Below, piece by piece: positions 15,101 through 25,200 of a DNA stretch of 64,000 nucleotides. Numbering within the stretch: the first letter of the stretch is position 1; the number at the start of each line of letters is the position of its first letter. A program made the position numbers and the translations under genes. The stretch is from NCBI GenBank assembly GCA_964617335.1, contig CAZTXG010000001.1, forward strand, positions 62,001 through 126,000, written 5' to 3'. The notes under the pieces are model-generated. The model saw nothing but the letters and a program-made list of their open reading frames with translations. It was not told the origin of the DNA and made no database searches. The DNA comes from UBA2658 sp964617335 (GTDB lineage: Bacteria; Bacillota; Clostridia; Oscillospirales; Oscillospiraceae).

Positions 15101-17512
15101 TTACTTCACAGGCTTTAAAATAAGGTTAATGAGCTTGTTTTTAACCACTATGGTTTTAACAATCTCCATGCCTTCCAAAAGCTTTGCAATTTTTTCGTTG
15201 CTACAGGCAATTTCCACAACCTGCTCGTCCGCCGCGTTTAGGGGTATGATAACCGTTGTTTTAAGCTTGCCGCCAACCTGCACGGCTATTTCCTTTTCCG
15301 CATCCAAGGTTTTGGCCTCATCATATTCCGGCCAGCTTTGGCTGTTTGCCATACCCTTAAAGCCCTGCAATTGCCAAAGCTCGTCGGCAATATGGGGGGC
15401 AAAGGGAGAAAGCAGGGTGATAAGAGCTTTTATATCCCCTCTTGAGGGCTTATTGTCATAAAAGGTGTTCACAAGAGACATAAGGCTTGCTATGGCTGTG
15501 TTAAACTTAAGATTTTCGATGTCCTCGCCAACCTTTTTTATGGTTCTGTGAATTTCCGCCTCATTTTTCTTAGAATAGGAGTCTCCGGAAAGGGGAACTT
15601 CCGCCAGATTCCAAACCCTGTCTAAAAAGCGCTTGCAGCCTTTAACGGCGGTGGCGTTCCATGGAGCGGCCTTTTCAAAGTCGCCTATGAACATGATGTA
15701 AAGCCGCAGGGTGTCTGCGCCGAACTCGTCTATAATATCGTTGGGGTTAACAACATTGCCTCGTGATTTTGACATTTTATCCCCGCCCTCGCCCAGTATC
15801 ATACCGTGGCTTGTGCGTTTATGGTATGGTTCCTTGGTGGGAACAACGCCTATATCATAAAGGAACTTATGCCAAAAGCGGCTGTATAAAAGGTGCAGGG
15901 TTGTGTGCTCCATGCCGCCATTATACCAGTCTACCTGATGCCAGTATTCCATGGCCTCGGCCCCTGCAAGGGCGTCAGGGTTGTGGGGGTCCATATAGCG
16001 CAGGTAATACCAGCTGGAGCCTGCCCACTGGGGCATGGTGTCCGTTTCCCTTTTCGCCGGCCCGCCGCAGGAGGGGCAGCTTGTGTTGACCCAGTCGTGC
16101 ATATGGGCAAGGGGACTTTCCCCGTCGTCTGTGGTTTCATAGCTTTCAACCTCGGGAAGCTTTAAGGGAAGCTCACTTTCCGGAAGGGCAACCCAGCCGC
16201 ACTTTTCACAATAAACCAGAGGAATCGGCTCGCCCCAGTAGCGCTGACGGGAAAACACCCAGTCACGAAGCTTGTAGTTTACCTTTTCGATTCCAAGGTT
16301 TTTATCTATGAGCCATTGGGCAATTTTCTTTTTAGCCTCGTCCACACTAAGGCCGTTTAAGAAGCCGGAGTTTACCATTACTCCCTTATCGCAGTCTAAA
16401 TAAGCTTCCTTTTCTATGTCCCCGCCTTGAACAACCTCGATTATGGGCAGGCCGAAGGCTTTGGCAAACTCCCAGTCACGGGTGTCGTGGCCGGGAACAG
16501 CCATTATGGCTCCGGTCCCGTAGCTTGAAAGGACATAGTCGGATATGAAAATGGGTATCTCTGCGCCTGTTACGGGATTTATTCCCCGAACACCATCAAG
16601 GCAAATGCCGGTTTTCTCTTTTACAAGCTCCGTGCGCTCAAAATCGGACTTTCTTGCCGCCTGTGCCTGATATTCTTTTACAGCTTTAAGGTTATTAAGC
16701 TTGTCTGCCCATTTTTCTATATACTCATGCTCCGGAGCCATAACCATATAGGTTGCTCCGAAAAGAGTGTCCGGCCTTGTGGTGAAAACCTTTATCTCGT
16801 CGCCTGCTGTGGTGCCGAAGCTGACCTCGCAGCCTGTTGAGCGGCCTATCCAGTTTTTCTGCTGAATTTTTGCCCGCTCAATATAATCTACCTCGTCCAA
16901 GTCGTCTATAAGACGCTGGGCGTATTCGGTTATTTTAAGCATCCACTGGCTTTTTTCACGGCGCACAACTTCAGATCCGCAGCGCTCGCAAACACCGCCC
17001 ACAACCTCCTCATTGGCAAGAACACATTTGCAGGAGGTGCACCAGTTTACGGGCATACTGGATTTATATGCCAGACCCTTTTCAAACATTTTAAGGAAAA
17101 TCCACTGGGTCCATTTGTAGTATTCGGGGTCTGTGGTATCCACACAGCGGTCCCAGTCGAAGGAAAAGCCAATCATTTTAAGCTGTTGGGTAAAACGGGC
17201 TATATTGGTTTTTGTAACCTCCCGCGGGTGCATATGGTTCTTAATGGCATAGTTTTCCGTAGGCAGACCAAAGGCATCGTAGCCAATGGGGAAAAGGACA
17301 TTATACCCCTGCATACGCCTTTTTCTGGCCACAATGTCAAGAGCTGTGTAAGGGCGGGGATGCCCAACGTGAAGCCCCTGTCCCGAAGGATAGGGAAATT
17401 CAATAAGTGCATAAAATTTCGGCTTTTTCGAACCGTTTTTTGCGGCATATATATCTTCATCCGCCCAGCGTTTTTGCCATTTCTTCTCGATAGCTGTAAA
17501 GTCATACTTCAT
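15101..17512 (-). CDS. leuS: Leucyl-tRNA synthetase
   Basis: Class I synthetase that charges tRNA-Leu. The 803-residue chain has the HIGH-type motif HVGHPRPYTA near residue 44, a zinc-type CKC...CERCG cysteine set in the zinc-1 domain, the editing CP1 domain (about 220-400) and the KMSKS motif GGDKMSKSRGN. ATG 17512 (MKYDFTAIEKKW) was preferred to an in-frame TTG at 17524, because GAGG directly abuts that TTG. It is the last gene of the rsfS side of the block and is closed by a strong terminator. No T-box leader was seen immediately upstream; the gene follows rsfS by 47 bases. Confidence 0.97.
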   Translation of the reverse strand: MKYDFTAIEKKWQKRWADEDIYAAKNGSKKPKFYALIEFPYPSGQGLHVGHPRPYTALDIVARKRRMQGYNVLFPIGYDAFGLPTENYAIKNHMHPREVTKTNIARFTQQLKMIGFSFDWDRCVDTTDPEYYKWTQWIFLKMFEKGLAYKSSMPVNWCTSCKCVLANEEVVGGVCERCGSEVVRREKSQWMLKITEYAQRLIDDLDEVDYIERAKIQQKNWIGRSTGCEVSFGTTAGDEIKVFTTRPDTLFGATYMVMAPEHEYIEKWADKLNNLKAVKEYQAQAARKSDFERTELVKEKTGICLDGVRGINPVTGAEIPIFISDYVLSSYGTGAIMAVPGHDTRDWEFAKAFGLPIIEVVQGGDIEKEAYLDCDKGVMVNSGFLNGLSVDEAKKKIAQWLIDKNLGIEKVNYKLRDWVFSRQRYWGEPIPLVYCEKCGWVALPESELPLKLPEVESYETTDDGESPLAHMHDWVNTSCPSCGGPAKRETDTMPQWAGSSWYYLRYMDPHNPDALAGAEAMEYWHQVDWYNGGMEHTTLHLLYSRFWHKFLYDIGVVPTKEPYHKRTSHGMILGEGGDKMSKSRGNVVNPNDIIDEFGADTLRLYIMFIGDFEKAAPWNATAVKGCKRFLDRVWNLAEVPLSGDSYSKKNEAEIHRTIKKVGEDIENLKFNTAIASLMSLVNTFYDNKPSRGDIKALITLLSPFAPHIADELWQLQGFKGMANSQSWPEYDEAKTLDAEKEIAVQVGGKLKTTVIIPLNAADEQVVEIACSNEKIAKLLEGMEIVKTIVVKNKLINLILKPVK

Positions 17513-17559
17513 TTTCTTCTTCAATCCTCTGCTAAAAGCGCCAAAAGCGCTTTAAAAAT

Positions 17560-17922
17560 TTATCTTTCTCCCACAAGGGCGGAAATGTCAATGTCCTTTG
17601 CGTCTGCCCAAAGCCTTTCCAAGGCGTAAAATTCACGGGCTTCCTCTAGAAAAACATGGACAATAACACAGGAAAAGTCTAAAAGAACCCATCCTCCAGA
17701 GCGGTATCCCTCACGGTGGCGCACAGGCTCGCCCAATTCTTCCATAACTGCCTCAACCTCGTCACAGAGGTTTTTTATCTGTGTTGTGGTGGAAGCCGTG
17801 CATATTACAAAATAGTCGGCTATTACGGTGAGGTCATCTATTTTCAGGAGCTTAATGTCCTGTCCTATCTTTTTTCCTATGGTTTCAACAATTTTTTCAG
17901 CCATTTGCTGAGGTGTCATCAT
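17560..17922 (-). CDS. rsfS: Ribosome silencing factor RsfS
   Basis: Binds ribosomal protein L14 and blocks joining of the 50S and 30S subunits under nutrient stress. The 120-residue length and the segments DLTVIADYFVICTAS, RHREGYRSGGWVLLDFSCVIVHVF and YALERLWADAKDI are diagnostic. It begins MMTPQQ, so the start could be 17922 or 17919; the AAAGGA site fits either. It follows the LCP gene by 16 bases. The genomic link of rsfS with nadD and yqeK is conserved in Firmicutes and is preserved here. Confidence 0.95.
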   Translation of the reverse strand: MMTPQQMAEKIVETIGKKIGQDIKLLKIDDLTVIADYFVICTASTTTQIKNLCDEVEAVMEELGEPVRHREGYRSGGWVLLDFSCVIVHVFLEEAREFYALERLWADAKDIDISALVGER

Positions 17923-17938
17923 ATTATTTTTTCCTTTC

Positions 17939-19120
17939 TCATTTGAGATTTTTTAGAAAGTTTTTGTCTATTTCTGTTCCGTTTGTGCAGGCCAAATCAT
18001 CAGGCTCTATATAAAGCTGACCGTTTTTCAAGTCTACCTGCCGGCCAACATATAAAATCCCCACATCTTCCCTTGTAAGCTCGCGGTCTAAAATATTGAA
18101 GCTTTCATTTAGCGTTTGCAGCCAAGAGTCCACATCTATGGTTACATAGGCGGTTTTGTATATCCAAGCGCCGCTGGTGGGCATAGTGAAAAATTCAATG
18201 TTGTCCATGGACATTTTTAAGAATTCCTCAATGTACCACTGGATATTACCAAGGGTGAGGTCGGTTTCACACTGGTCGATTACCGCTTTCGCTATATTCA
18301 TAAGAGTCAAAACGTTTTTGGTGCTCATAGCCTTTCCCGCAATTGCCATAAGCAGCTCGTGCTGCATATCTATCCGCTCTATATCGGGATTCATATAGAC
18401 GTGCCCCGCGCCCTTGTTATTTTGTCTCCAGCGGAAAACCCCCAAAGCATCATAGCCTGAAAGGGTCTGCTGACCTTCTTCCACATGGATGGTGAACACA
18501 TAGTCTATAACACCATCATTGTCATCATCATGGTAGTCGTCATAGTCCATATCAAAGGGTACATAAAAATCAACCCCTCCCATGGCATCAACCACCTCGG
18601 TGAAAACCTCTGTGTTAACAAGCATATAGTTGTTGGGGCGATAGCCCGTAAGCTCACTTACTTCTTCCAACAGAGCGTCCATTCCGCCAAGGTTGTGGTA
18701 AACAGCGTTTATCTTTTTGTTTCCCAAGCTTGAATTAACTAAAGTATCCCTGGGAATTGAAAGCACATTAACCTTCATCTCCTGGGTGTCGTAACGAAGC
18801 AGCATAATGGTGTCTGTGTTGCCGCCCTCCTGGTCATCACCCACCACCAGCAAAGTGTAATATCGCTCAAGCTCGTATGTGGGAGTATCCTCTGGGTCAC
18901 CCAAAGGGATATTAGTCTGCCCTTCCGGCGGCTTTGTGGTTATTTTCCAATAAGCAAAACCGCAGCCCGCTATAAAAGCAAGAATTAAAAGAGCTATGAT
19001 AAATCCCCGAAGCCCTTTTTTCGCGGCACTCCTGTCACTTTTTTTCTTTTTTCTCCCACTGCTTTCTTTTTCGGCTTTGGGTCTTTTTATATTATGTCCA
19101 TTTCCGCCAAATAGCTTCAT
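17939..19120 (-). CDS. LytR-CpsA-Psr family wall-polymer ligase with an inserted Ca-loop-like segment
   Basis: LCP enzymes move lipid-linked anionic polymers onto peptidoglycan outside the membrane. The 393-residue protein has a very basic cytoplasmic tail, one membrane helix (about 38-58) and the LCP domain. Conserved LCP features are GGNTDTIMLL (99-108), SIPRDT (121-126, with pyrophosphate-binding arginine), the lipid-pocket start INAVYHNLGG and the arginine pair FRWRQ (229-233). Between the conserved FDMDYDD and HVEEGQQTLSG lies an acidic insertion ending DDDNDGVID (198-206), which resembles an EF-hand or dockerin calcium loop. It sits between nadD-yqeK and rsfS, a conserved Clostridia arrangement. 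Confidence 0.93.
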   Translation of the reverse strand: MKLFGGNGHNIKRPKAEKESSGRKKKKSDRSAAKKGLRGFIIALLILAFIAGCGFAYWKITTKPPEGQTNIPLGDPEDTPTYELERYYTLLVVGDDQEGGNTDTIMLLRYDTQEMKVNVLSIPRDTLVNSSLGNKKINAVYHNLGGMDALLEEVSELTGYRPNNYMLVNTEVFTEVVDAMGGVDFYVPFDMDYDDYHDDDNDGVIDYVFTIHVEEGQQTLSGYDALGVFRWRQNNKGAGHVYMNPDIERIDMQHELLMAIAGKAMSTKNVLTLMNIAKAVIDQCETDLTLGNIQWYIEEFLKMSMDNIEFFTMPTSGAWIYKTAYVTIDVDSWLQTLNESFNILDRELTREDVGILYVGRQVDLKNGQLYIEPDDLACTNGTEIDKNFLKNLK

Positions 19121-19170
19121 TGGGTTCCAGTCCTTTCAAGATGTGTCGCATGAATATGTTCCGATAGTTT

Positions 19171-20337
19171 TTAAAGGTCGGTTCGCCTGAGCCAGGAGTA
19201 GGCTTTAAGGGAGTTTTCATGAGGGGCTATGCCCTGCCTTGATAAATCCTCAAGGCTCATTTCCAAACCAAGGATAAGAGCCTTATCCAAGTCCTCATAT
19301 GCCAGTCTTCTCAGCTCCGAAACCCCATCGAAGTTGCGGTTTGGCTCTATATAATCAGCCATATATATAACTTTTTCAAGTAAACTCATGTTTTCTCTTG
19401 CGGTTGTATGCCATAAAATTGCCTTATACACGGCCTTGTCTACTCCGAAGATATCTTTCGCCATTGCAGCTCCGGTTTTTGCGTGGAGAAGCTTTGTGTT
19501 TTTTATCTCATCATTGTCCGCAATAATACCATAATGCTCACATAATTTCAACTGGAATTCACCGTCTTGACCCTTAGTTATATCATGCAAAAGAGCTGCC
19601 TCCGCTGCAAGCTCCGGGTCTGCTCCCCAGCGTTTTGCAAGGCGCACAGCCTCCTGCTCACAGCCTAAAACATGGGCAATACGTTTTTCTTTTATATAAG
19701 GTATAACAGCCGCCCGCAGCCAGTCAAGATTTGGTTTGGCTTTATAATAGCGCTTTCTTATTATCTCGGCATACACCGGCTCCGGTAAAAGCTCGTTTCC
19801 CTGCCTTAGAGCTAAAAGCCACCTTAGCTCCGTGGATGAAATCACAATGGGCTCATGGTCTATAATAACTGTTTTAGCACCATATAGCCTTTGAAGTCTT
19901 TCACACATCTGGGAAAGCTTTTGCCTATCTTCGTTCTCACGTTTAAAAACCCCTAGGGCGGCAAGTTTCAGTATGCTTTCAAAGCGGCTCCAGGTTTCAA
20001 AGCTTTCCAGCATATCAGAGCCTATTAAAAGGAAAAATTCGCTCTCGGGATATATGCCGCAAAGTTTTTTCAAGGTGTCCGCCGTGAAGCTTGTGCCTCC
20101 CCTTTTAATTTCCATATCGGAAACCTCAAGCCCCTTCACATTAGAAAAGGCAAGCTTTGTAAGCTTAAGGCGGGCTTCCGGCCCGGGGCTTTGGGGAACC
20201 TCCGGCTTATGGGGAGATTTTGCCGTAGGTATAACAATAAGTTTTTCGGCCGAAAGCTGCTCTGCCGCCGCCCTTGCAGCCTGTGTGTGCCCAAGATGCG
20301 GCGGATTAAAACCTCCGCCAAATATCGCTATACGCAT
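19171..20337 (-). CDS. nadD: Fused nicotinate-nucleotide adenylyltransferase and YqeK-type HD phosphohydrolase
   Basis: Residues 1-195 form NadD, which makes deamido-NAD: nucleotidyltransferase motif GGGFNPPHLGH (7-17, with H14 and H17) and ISSTELR (166-172). Residues 205-388 form a YqeK-like HD domain with metal and catalytic candidates H222, H251-D252 (LLHDITKG), H285, H310 and D328. YqeK enzymes hydrolyse diadenosine tetraphosphate symmetrically. In Bacillus these are separate neighbouring genes; here one 388-residue frame joins them with a linker of about ten residues and no internal ribosome site. An AGGAGG site precedes ATG 20337. The fusion would physically couple NAD synthesis with clearing of the adenylylated alarmone. 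Confidence 0.95.
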   Translation of the reverse strand: MRIAIFGGGFNPPHLGHTQAARAAAEQLSAEKLIVIPTAKSPHKPEVPQSPGPEARLKLTKLAFSNVKGLEVSDMEIKRGGTSFTADTLKKLCGIYPESEFFLLIGSDMLESFETWSRFESILKLAALGVFKRENEDRQKLSQMCERLQRLYGAKTVIIDHEPIVISSTELRWLLALRQGNELLPEPVYAEIIRKRYYKAKPNLDWLRAAVIPYIKEKRIAHVLGCEQEAVRLAKRWGADPELAAEAALLHDITKGQDGEFQLKLCEHYGIIADNDEIKNTKLLHAKTGAAMAKDIFGVDKAVYKAILWHTTARENMSLLEKVIYMADYIEPNRNFDGVSELRRLAYEDLDKALILGLEMSLEDLSRQGIAPHENSLKAYSWLRRTDL

Positions 20338-20361
20338 AAGATTCCTCCTGACGCGGCGATT

Positions 20362-20667
20362 TTATTTTTTCTGCACCTTAGGGAGCTGGATACTGGGGTC
20401 TTTTTCGTTGCGTTTATATAAAACAAATTTGCTTCCTATAGACTGAACCCCTTGGGCCTTACACTCGTTGCAAAGAATGTCACAGGCCTCTCTTGCGGAA
20501 AGACTGGAGGTTTCCAAAACCTTACCTTTAACAAGTTCCCTTGCGTGAAGGGCCTGCCTTGTCTGCTCTATGATGTTTTCACTTATGTCTCCCTTGCCGA
20601 TGTGGATAATGGTGTCTTCACCGGCGGCAAGGCCTTTTAAATATGCGCGCTGCTTACTTGTCAGCAT
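20362..20667 (-). CDS. yhbY: YhbY-family (CRM domain) ribosome-associated RNA-binding protein
   Basis: A 101-residue single CRM domain beginning MLTSKQRAYLKGLAAG, with the signature-like HIGKGDISEN and the C-terminal QGVQSIGSKFVLYKRN. Homologues bind pre-50S particles. It overlaps the end of rdgB by 14 bases and precedes nadD by 24, a conserved yhbY-nadD linkage, so it is translated from the same message. The CRM loop is usually GxxG; here GKGD serves, which is within the family range. Confidence 0.92.
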   Translation of the reverse strand: MLTSKQRAYLKGLAAGEDTIIHIGKGDISENIIEQTRQALHARELVKGKVLETSSLSAREACDILCNECKAQGVQSIGSKFVLYKRNEKDPSIQLPKVQKK

Positions 20668-21247
20668 AATATTCCCTCAATTTCATTTCAAAGTTCCTAA
20701 GAGCCGCAGCCCTATGGGAAATCCGGTTTTTTTCTGAATCTGTTATTTCCGCCATGGTTTTTCCATTAGGCAGAAGGAAAACGGGGTCGTAGCCAAAGCC
20801 ATTTTCTCCCCTTGGGGCAAGGCTTATGCTGCCCTCGCAGCTGCCCTCAGAGGTAATTTCGTCGCCATTGGGAAAAACACAGGCAATGCAGGACACAAAG
20901 CGGGCTGACCTGTTTTCCTCGTCTTGCATATTTTTAAGAAGAAAAGCTGCCCTGTCCCCGTCACTTTTACAAGCTTCGCCCCCATAACGGGCGCTGTGAA
21001 CCCCCGGCAGGCCGGAAAGGGCATCCACTATAAGGCCGGAGTCGTCGGAAACGGCGGGAAAAGGCAGGGCCTTTGCGGCGGCTTTGGCTTTTATAAGGGC
21101 ATTTTCTTTAAATGTCTCCCCTGTTTCCTCGGCTTCAAGAGAAAGTCCCGCCTCACTTTGGGAAACAAGCTCGTGCCCCATGGCTTCGAAAATAGCCTTC
21201 ATTTCCTTAAGCTTTCCCTTATTGTTACTGGCTAAAATAAACTTCAT
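20654..21247 (-). CDS. rdgB: XTP/dITP pyrophosphatase (RdgB/HAM1)
   Basis: House-cleaning enzyme that hydrolyses dITP, XTP and related non-canonical nucleotides to monophosphates. The 197-residue protein starts MKFILASNNKGKLKEM (SxNxxK motif), with FKENALIKAKAA, the catalytic AVSDDSGL, GVHSARYGG and GENGFGYDPVF. Its ATG overlaps the ftsY stop in an ATGA junction and its own end overlaps yhbY, so the three are translationally coupled. Confidence 0.97.
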   Translation of the reverse strand: MKFILASNNKGKLKEMKAIFEAMGHELVSQSEAGLSLEAEETGETFKENALIKAKAAAKALPFPAVSDDSGLIVDALSGLPGVHSARYGGEACKSDGDRAAFLLKNMQDEENRSARFVSCIACVFPNGDEITSEGSCEGSISLAPRGENGFGYDPVFLLPNGKTMAEITDSEKNRISHRAAALRNFEMKLREYYADK

Positions 21248-22155
21248 TGCTGCAGCAGCGCCTCCACAAATACCTCAGGCTCGAAGGGCATAAGGTCGTC
21301 TGTGCCCTCCCCCACTCCGATATATTTAACCGGCAGGCCCAGCTCTGCCGCAATGGCGAAAACAATGCCGCCTTTTGCCGTGCCGTCAAGCTTTGTAAGG
21401 ACAATTCCTGTGATGTCCGCCGTTTCTTTAAACTGCTTTGCCTGAATAAGTCCGTTTTGGCCTGTTGTGGCGTCAAGCACCAGAAGGGTTTCCTTGTCGG
21501 CCTCGGGCAGCTCTCTTGTTATTATGCGGGAAATTTTATTAAGCTCGTTCATAAGATTTGCCTTGTTGTGAAGCCTTCCGGCGGTGTCGATTATGATAAG
21601 ATCACTGCCCCTTGCCTTTGCCGCTGCGATACCGTCAAACACAACAGAAGCCGGATCCGAGCCTTCCTCATGGCGGACAATATCGGCCTTGCCCCTTTGC
21701 GCCCAGATATTAAGCTGGTCTGCCGCTGCCGCCCGGAAGGTGTCTCCCGCTACAAGCATGACCTTTTTGTCCTGTTCGTGGAAATGAGAGGCAAGCTTTC
21801 CTATGGTGGTTGTTTTTCCAACTCCGTTAACCCCCACCATTAAGATGACGGAAGGTTTTGTACTAAGGTTTAGCCCATGATTTTCAAGGGTCAGTATTTC
21901 TGTAAGCACTTGGGAAAAGGCGCCCTTAACCTCCCCGCCGCCCCGAAGCCCCCGCTCTTTAACAAGCTTTCTCAAGGCTTCAACAGCCTGAAGGGAGGTG
22001 TTCATCCCCGCATCTGCCAAAATGAGAGCTTCCTCCAGCTCTTCGTAAAACTCTTCATTTTCTCCGGTGAAGCCGGCAAACATATTGTTCATCTGGATGG
22101 ACATATTTTTCTTGGTTCTGCTAAGTCCCTGCTTTATCTTTTCAAAAAAGCCCAT
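21244..22155 (-). CDS. ftsY: Signal recognition particle receptor FtsY
   Basis: GTPase receptor that docks SRP-bound ribosomes at the membrane. The 303-residue protein is a nearly bare NG unit, with only a short start in place of the acidic A domain of E. coli. Motifs: G1 GVNGVGKTT (108-116), I-box DTFRAAA (138-144), G3 DTAGR (190-194) and G4 TKLDGTAKGG (254-263). It lies 64 bases after smc and overlaps rdgB by 4. The smc-ftsY order is conserved in Firmicutes. Confidence 0.97.
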   Translation of the reverse strand: MGFFEKIKQGLSRTKKNMSIQMNNMFAGFTGENEEFYEELEEALILADAGMNTSLQAVEALRKLVKERGLRGGGEVKGAFSQVLTEILTLENHGLNLSTKPSVILMVGVNGVGKTTTIGKLASHFHEQDKKVMLVAGDTFRAAAADQLNIWAQRGKADIVRHEEGSDPASVVFDGIAAAKARGSDLIIIDTAGRLHNKANLMNELNKISRIITRELPEADKETLLVLDATTGQNGLIQAKQFKETADITGIVLTKLDGTAKGGIVFAIAAELGLPVKYIGVGEGTDDLMPFEPEVFVEALLQQ

Positions 22156-22219
22156 ACAATTTGTATCATATCCCCAATGGCTATGGGATAGTTTCTCCTT
22201 TTAGTAATTTTTCGATGTA

Positions 22220-25200
22220 TTAATTGGCAAGAGCCAATTCTGCCTCGGCCTCCTGCAAGTCAAGGGCTATAACCTGTGTAACCCCTTTTTCCTGCATTGT
22301 AACCCCATATAGCATATCCGCTTCCTCCATGGTTCCACGGCGGTGGGTTATGACGATAAACTGAGTTTTATCCGACATAGAGCGCATATAGCGGGCATAG
22401 CGGTCAACATTCGCCTCATCTAAGGCGGCTTCAATTTCGTCCATCACGCAAAATGGCGCGGGCCGCACTTTTATTATGGCAAAATAAAGAGCAATTGCCA
22501 CAAAGGCTTTTTCTCCGCCGGATAATAGGCTGATCGTGGAAAGGGCCTTTCCCGGAGGCTGAACCTTAATTTCTATGCCGCAGTTTAGTATGTCATCTTC
22601 GTCTTCAAGTATGAGAGAGGCCCGCCCTCCGCCGAAAAGCTCCAAAAAGGTTTTTCTAAAGCTTTCGTCAATGGCATGAAACTCCCGCAGAAAAATTTCC
22701 TTCATTTCCCGGGTTATATCGGAAATTATCTTTTCCAGCTCATGCTTGGCCTTTTCAACGTCATCCCGCTGCTCTGTGAGAAAGTCGTAACGCTCGCTTA
22801 CCCTTTCGTATTCCTCAATAGCGCCGATGTTTGGGGTTCCCAAGGCGGAAATCTCACGCTTTATGCTGCCTATTTTCTTCGTTGCGGCACCCATACTTTC
22901 AATAGGATGGCCCATGGCCATGGCCGCAGTTCGTGACAGCTCATAGCTGTCCCAGAGCTTGTCGATAATCTGCTTTTCCTCCATCTCTGAGGCAAGCTTT
23001 TTTTGCTCGATTGAAGCACTAAGGCGTTCCATATCCAAAAGCTCACGGTTTTTCTCCTGAGCCTTTTTGTCGCTTGAAGAGCGTTTTCCCTCAAGCTCCA
23101 GCTTCATTTCGTTTATGGAAGAAAGCTCATGCCTTATGCTCTCTTGTAGCTTTTTTGCCTTGTCTAGTTTTTCCTCACTAAGCTGTATGCTGCAAGTAAT
23201 AGCTTCGTTTTCTTTTTTGAGCTCTTCAAGAGCCTTCATTCGGAAATCACCATCACCGGAAAGGTCTGTTAAAAGTTCCTGAAGCTGCAAGGCCGCCTGA
23301 GCCGTTGTGTCCCTTTCAGACAGAAGGGACGATCTTTCCTCGGAAAAAGCCGACAGCCTTTCGGAAAGCTCTTTGCGCTGCCTGTCTTTTTCCTCACCGG
23401 AAAAGCTAAGCTGCCTTTGCCTTTCCTCAAGCTCTGCAAGTTCTTTTTCAAGCTTTAAAGCATCTTTTTTAGCTTCATCGGCCTTTTTTACGCCTTCTGC
23501 CTGCTGTTTTTCAAAATCTTCAATCTCCGCCGAGAGCTTTTCTATGTTCTTTTCCGCTTCGATTAGCAAAAATTCACTGTGTGAAAGGGCATTTTGGCAG
23601 GCTCTGCGGTTTTCCTCAATCTGAAGTTTTTCCTCTTGAGCCGTTTGAAGCTCATAGCTTGCTCCCGAAAGCTCTCTTGAAGCCGCCGAGACTTCCTCTG
23701 CCAAAGCTTTTTCCTTGCCTTCCAATTCCTTAAGCCTGATTCTTAAGGCTTTAAGCTCGTTTGCCCGGGATAGTATCCCCGCGTTTTTAGCGGCGCTGCC
23801 GCCTGTCATGGAGCCGCCGGCGTTTATAAGCTGACCGTCAAGAGTGACTATACGAAGCTGATTGTCAAAGTGTTTTGACATGGAAATAGCGTCGCCCAAA
23901 GTCTCTGCAACCACTGTTCTTGCCAAAAGATTTGAAAAAACATCTGCAAAACGCCGGTCAAAACTAGCAAGCTCAAGGGCTGTTCCAAGGTAGCCCGCTT
24001 CATTATCAGGCCTGCGCCTTAGCTCACCGGGTTTTATGGATGACAGGGGAAGAAAAGTTGCCCTGCCCCCGTCACGGCGCTTTAAAAGCTCTATTGCCGC
24101 CTTGCCCTGCTCCTGAGTTTCTACAACTATGCTTTGCATAGAAGCACCCAAGGCTGTTTCGATTGCAAGGGTATAGCGCTCGTCGGTTTTTACAAGGTTT
24201 GCAACGGGGCCGAAAACCCCCTTAAGGCTTCCGCGGGCAGCTTCCTGCATTACAATTTTGACAGACTTTGAAAAGCCCTCAAATTCCTTTTCCATCTCCG
24301 AGAGCATAAGCCCTCTGGATTTTACACCGTTTAATTCTATTGTCAGGCTTGTCTTTTCGTCCTCAAGCTTTTTTACCCTGCTTTTTCTGCTTTCAAGACG
24401 CAGACTGTAGCCTTCGATTATATTGGAAATTTCCTTTTCCTTGTCCTCTGCCTTAGAAAGCAGGGACTTTTCCTCTGAAAGCTGCTCATGAAGGCGGTTT
24501 TTCTCACTAAGTGCCTCCTGCATCATTTCGCCCTGCCTGAAAGCTGCTGTTTTCTGCTGGGTACGAGCATCCGAAAGCATAGACAAAACCGTGCTGCAAC
24601 GAGAAAGCTCTGCCTGCTTTTCGCTTTTTTGAGCAAAAAGGGCTGCCAGTTCATTTTTTAAGCCCTCTTCTTTTTCCGCATTTCTGCTCATACTTTCCGA
24701 AAGCTTTAAAAGCTCTGCATCAAGCTGTGAAATTGCAAGGCCGATTTCATGAACCCTTTCGTTCCTCTTTTCAATTTGAGCTTTAAGGCCTTCTATCCTC
24801 GCCCCCTGCTCAAAAAGCTCTGTTTTAAGCTGAGCCTCCCGCTCCCCATTGTGCTTTATGCTGTTATGGAGAACCGCAAGCTCACTTTCGCATTGGGCTC
24901 CGGCGGTTTCTGCAAGGGAGAGCTGCTCACGGGCTTTTTCCGCTTCAAGGTCTTTTTCCCGCATCTTTTCCGAAAAGTTTTCCGAGGCGGAATAAAGCTC
25001 TGCCAGCTCTTCCTGAGCTTTTAAAAGCTCAGTTTGTGCCTTTTTCCAGTCATTTTCTATAATTACGGCATTTTCCTTAAGCCTGTCCAGGGTTTCCACC
25101 CAGACAGACACTTCAAGAAGCCTTAGCTCATCTCTTAAAATAAGGTATTTTTTTGCTATTTCCGACTGTTTTTTTAAGGGCTCCACCTGAATTTTTAATT

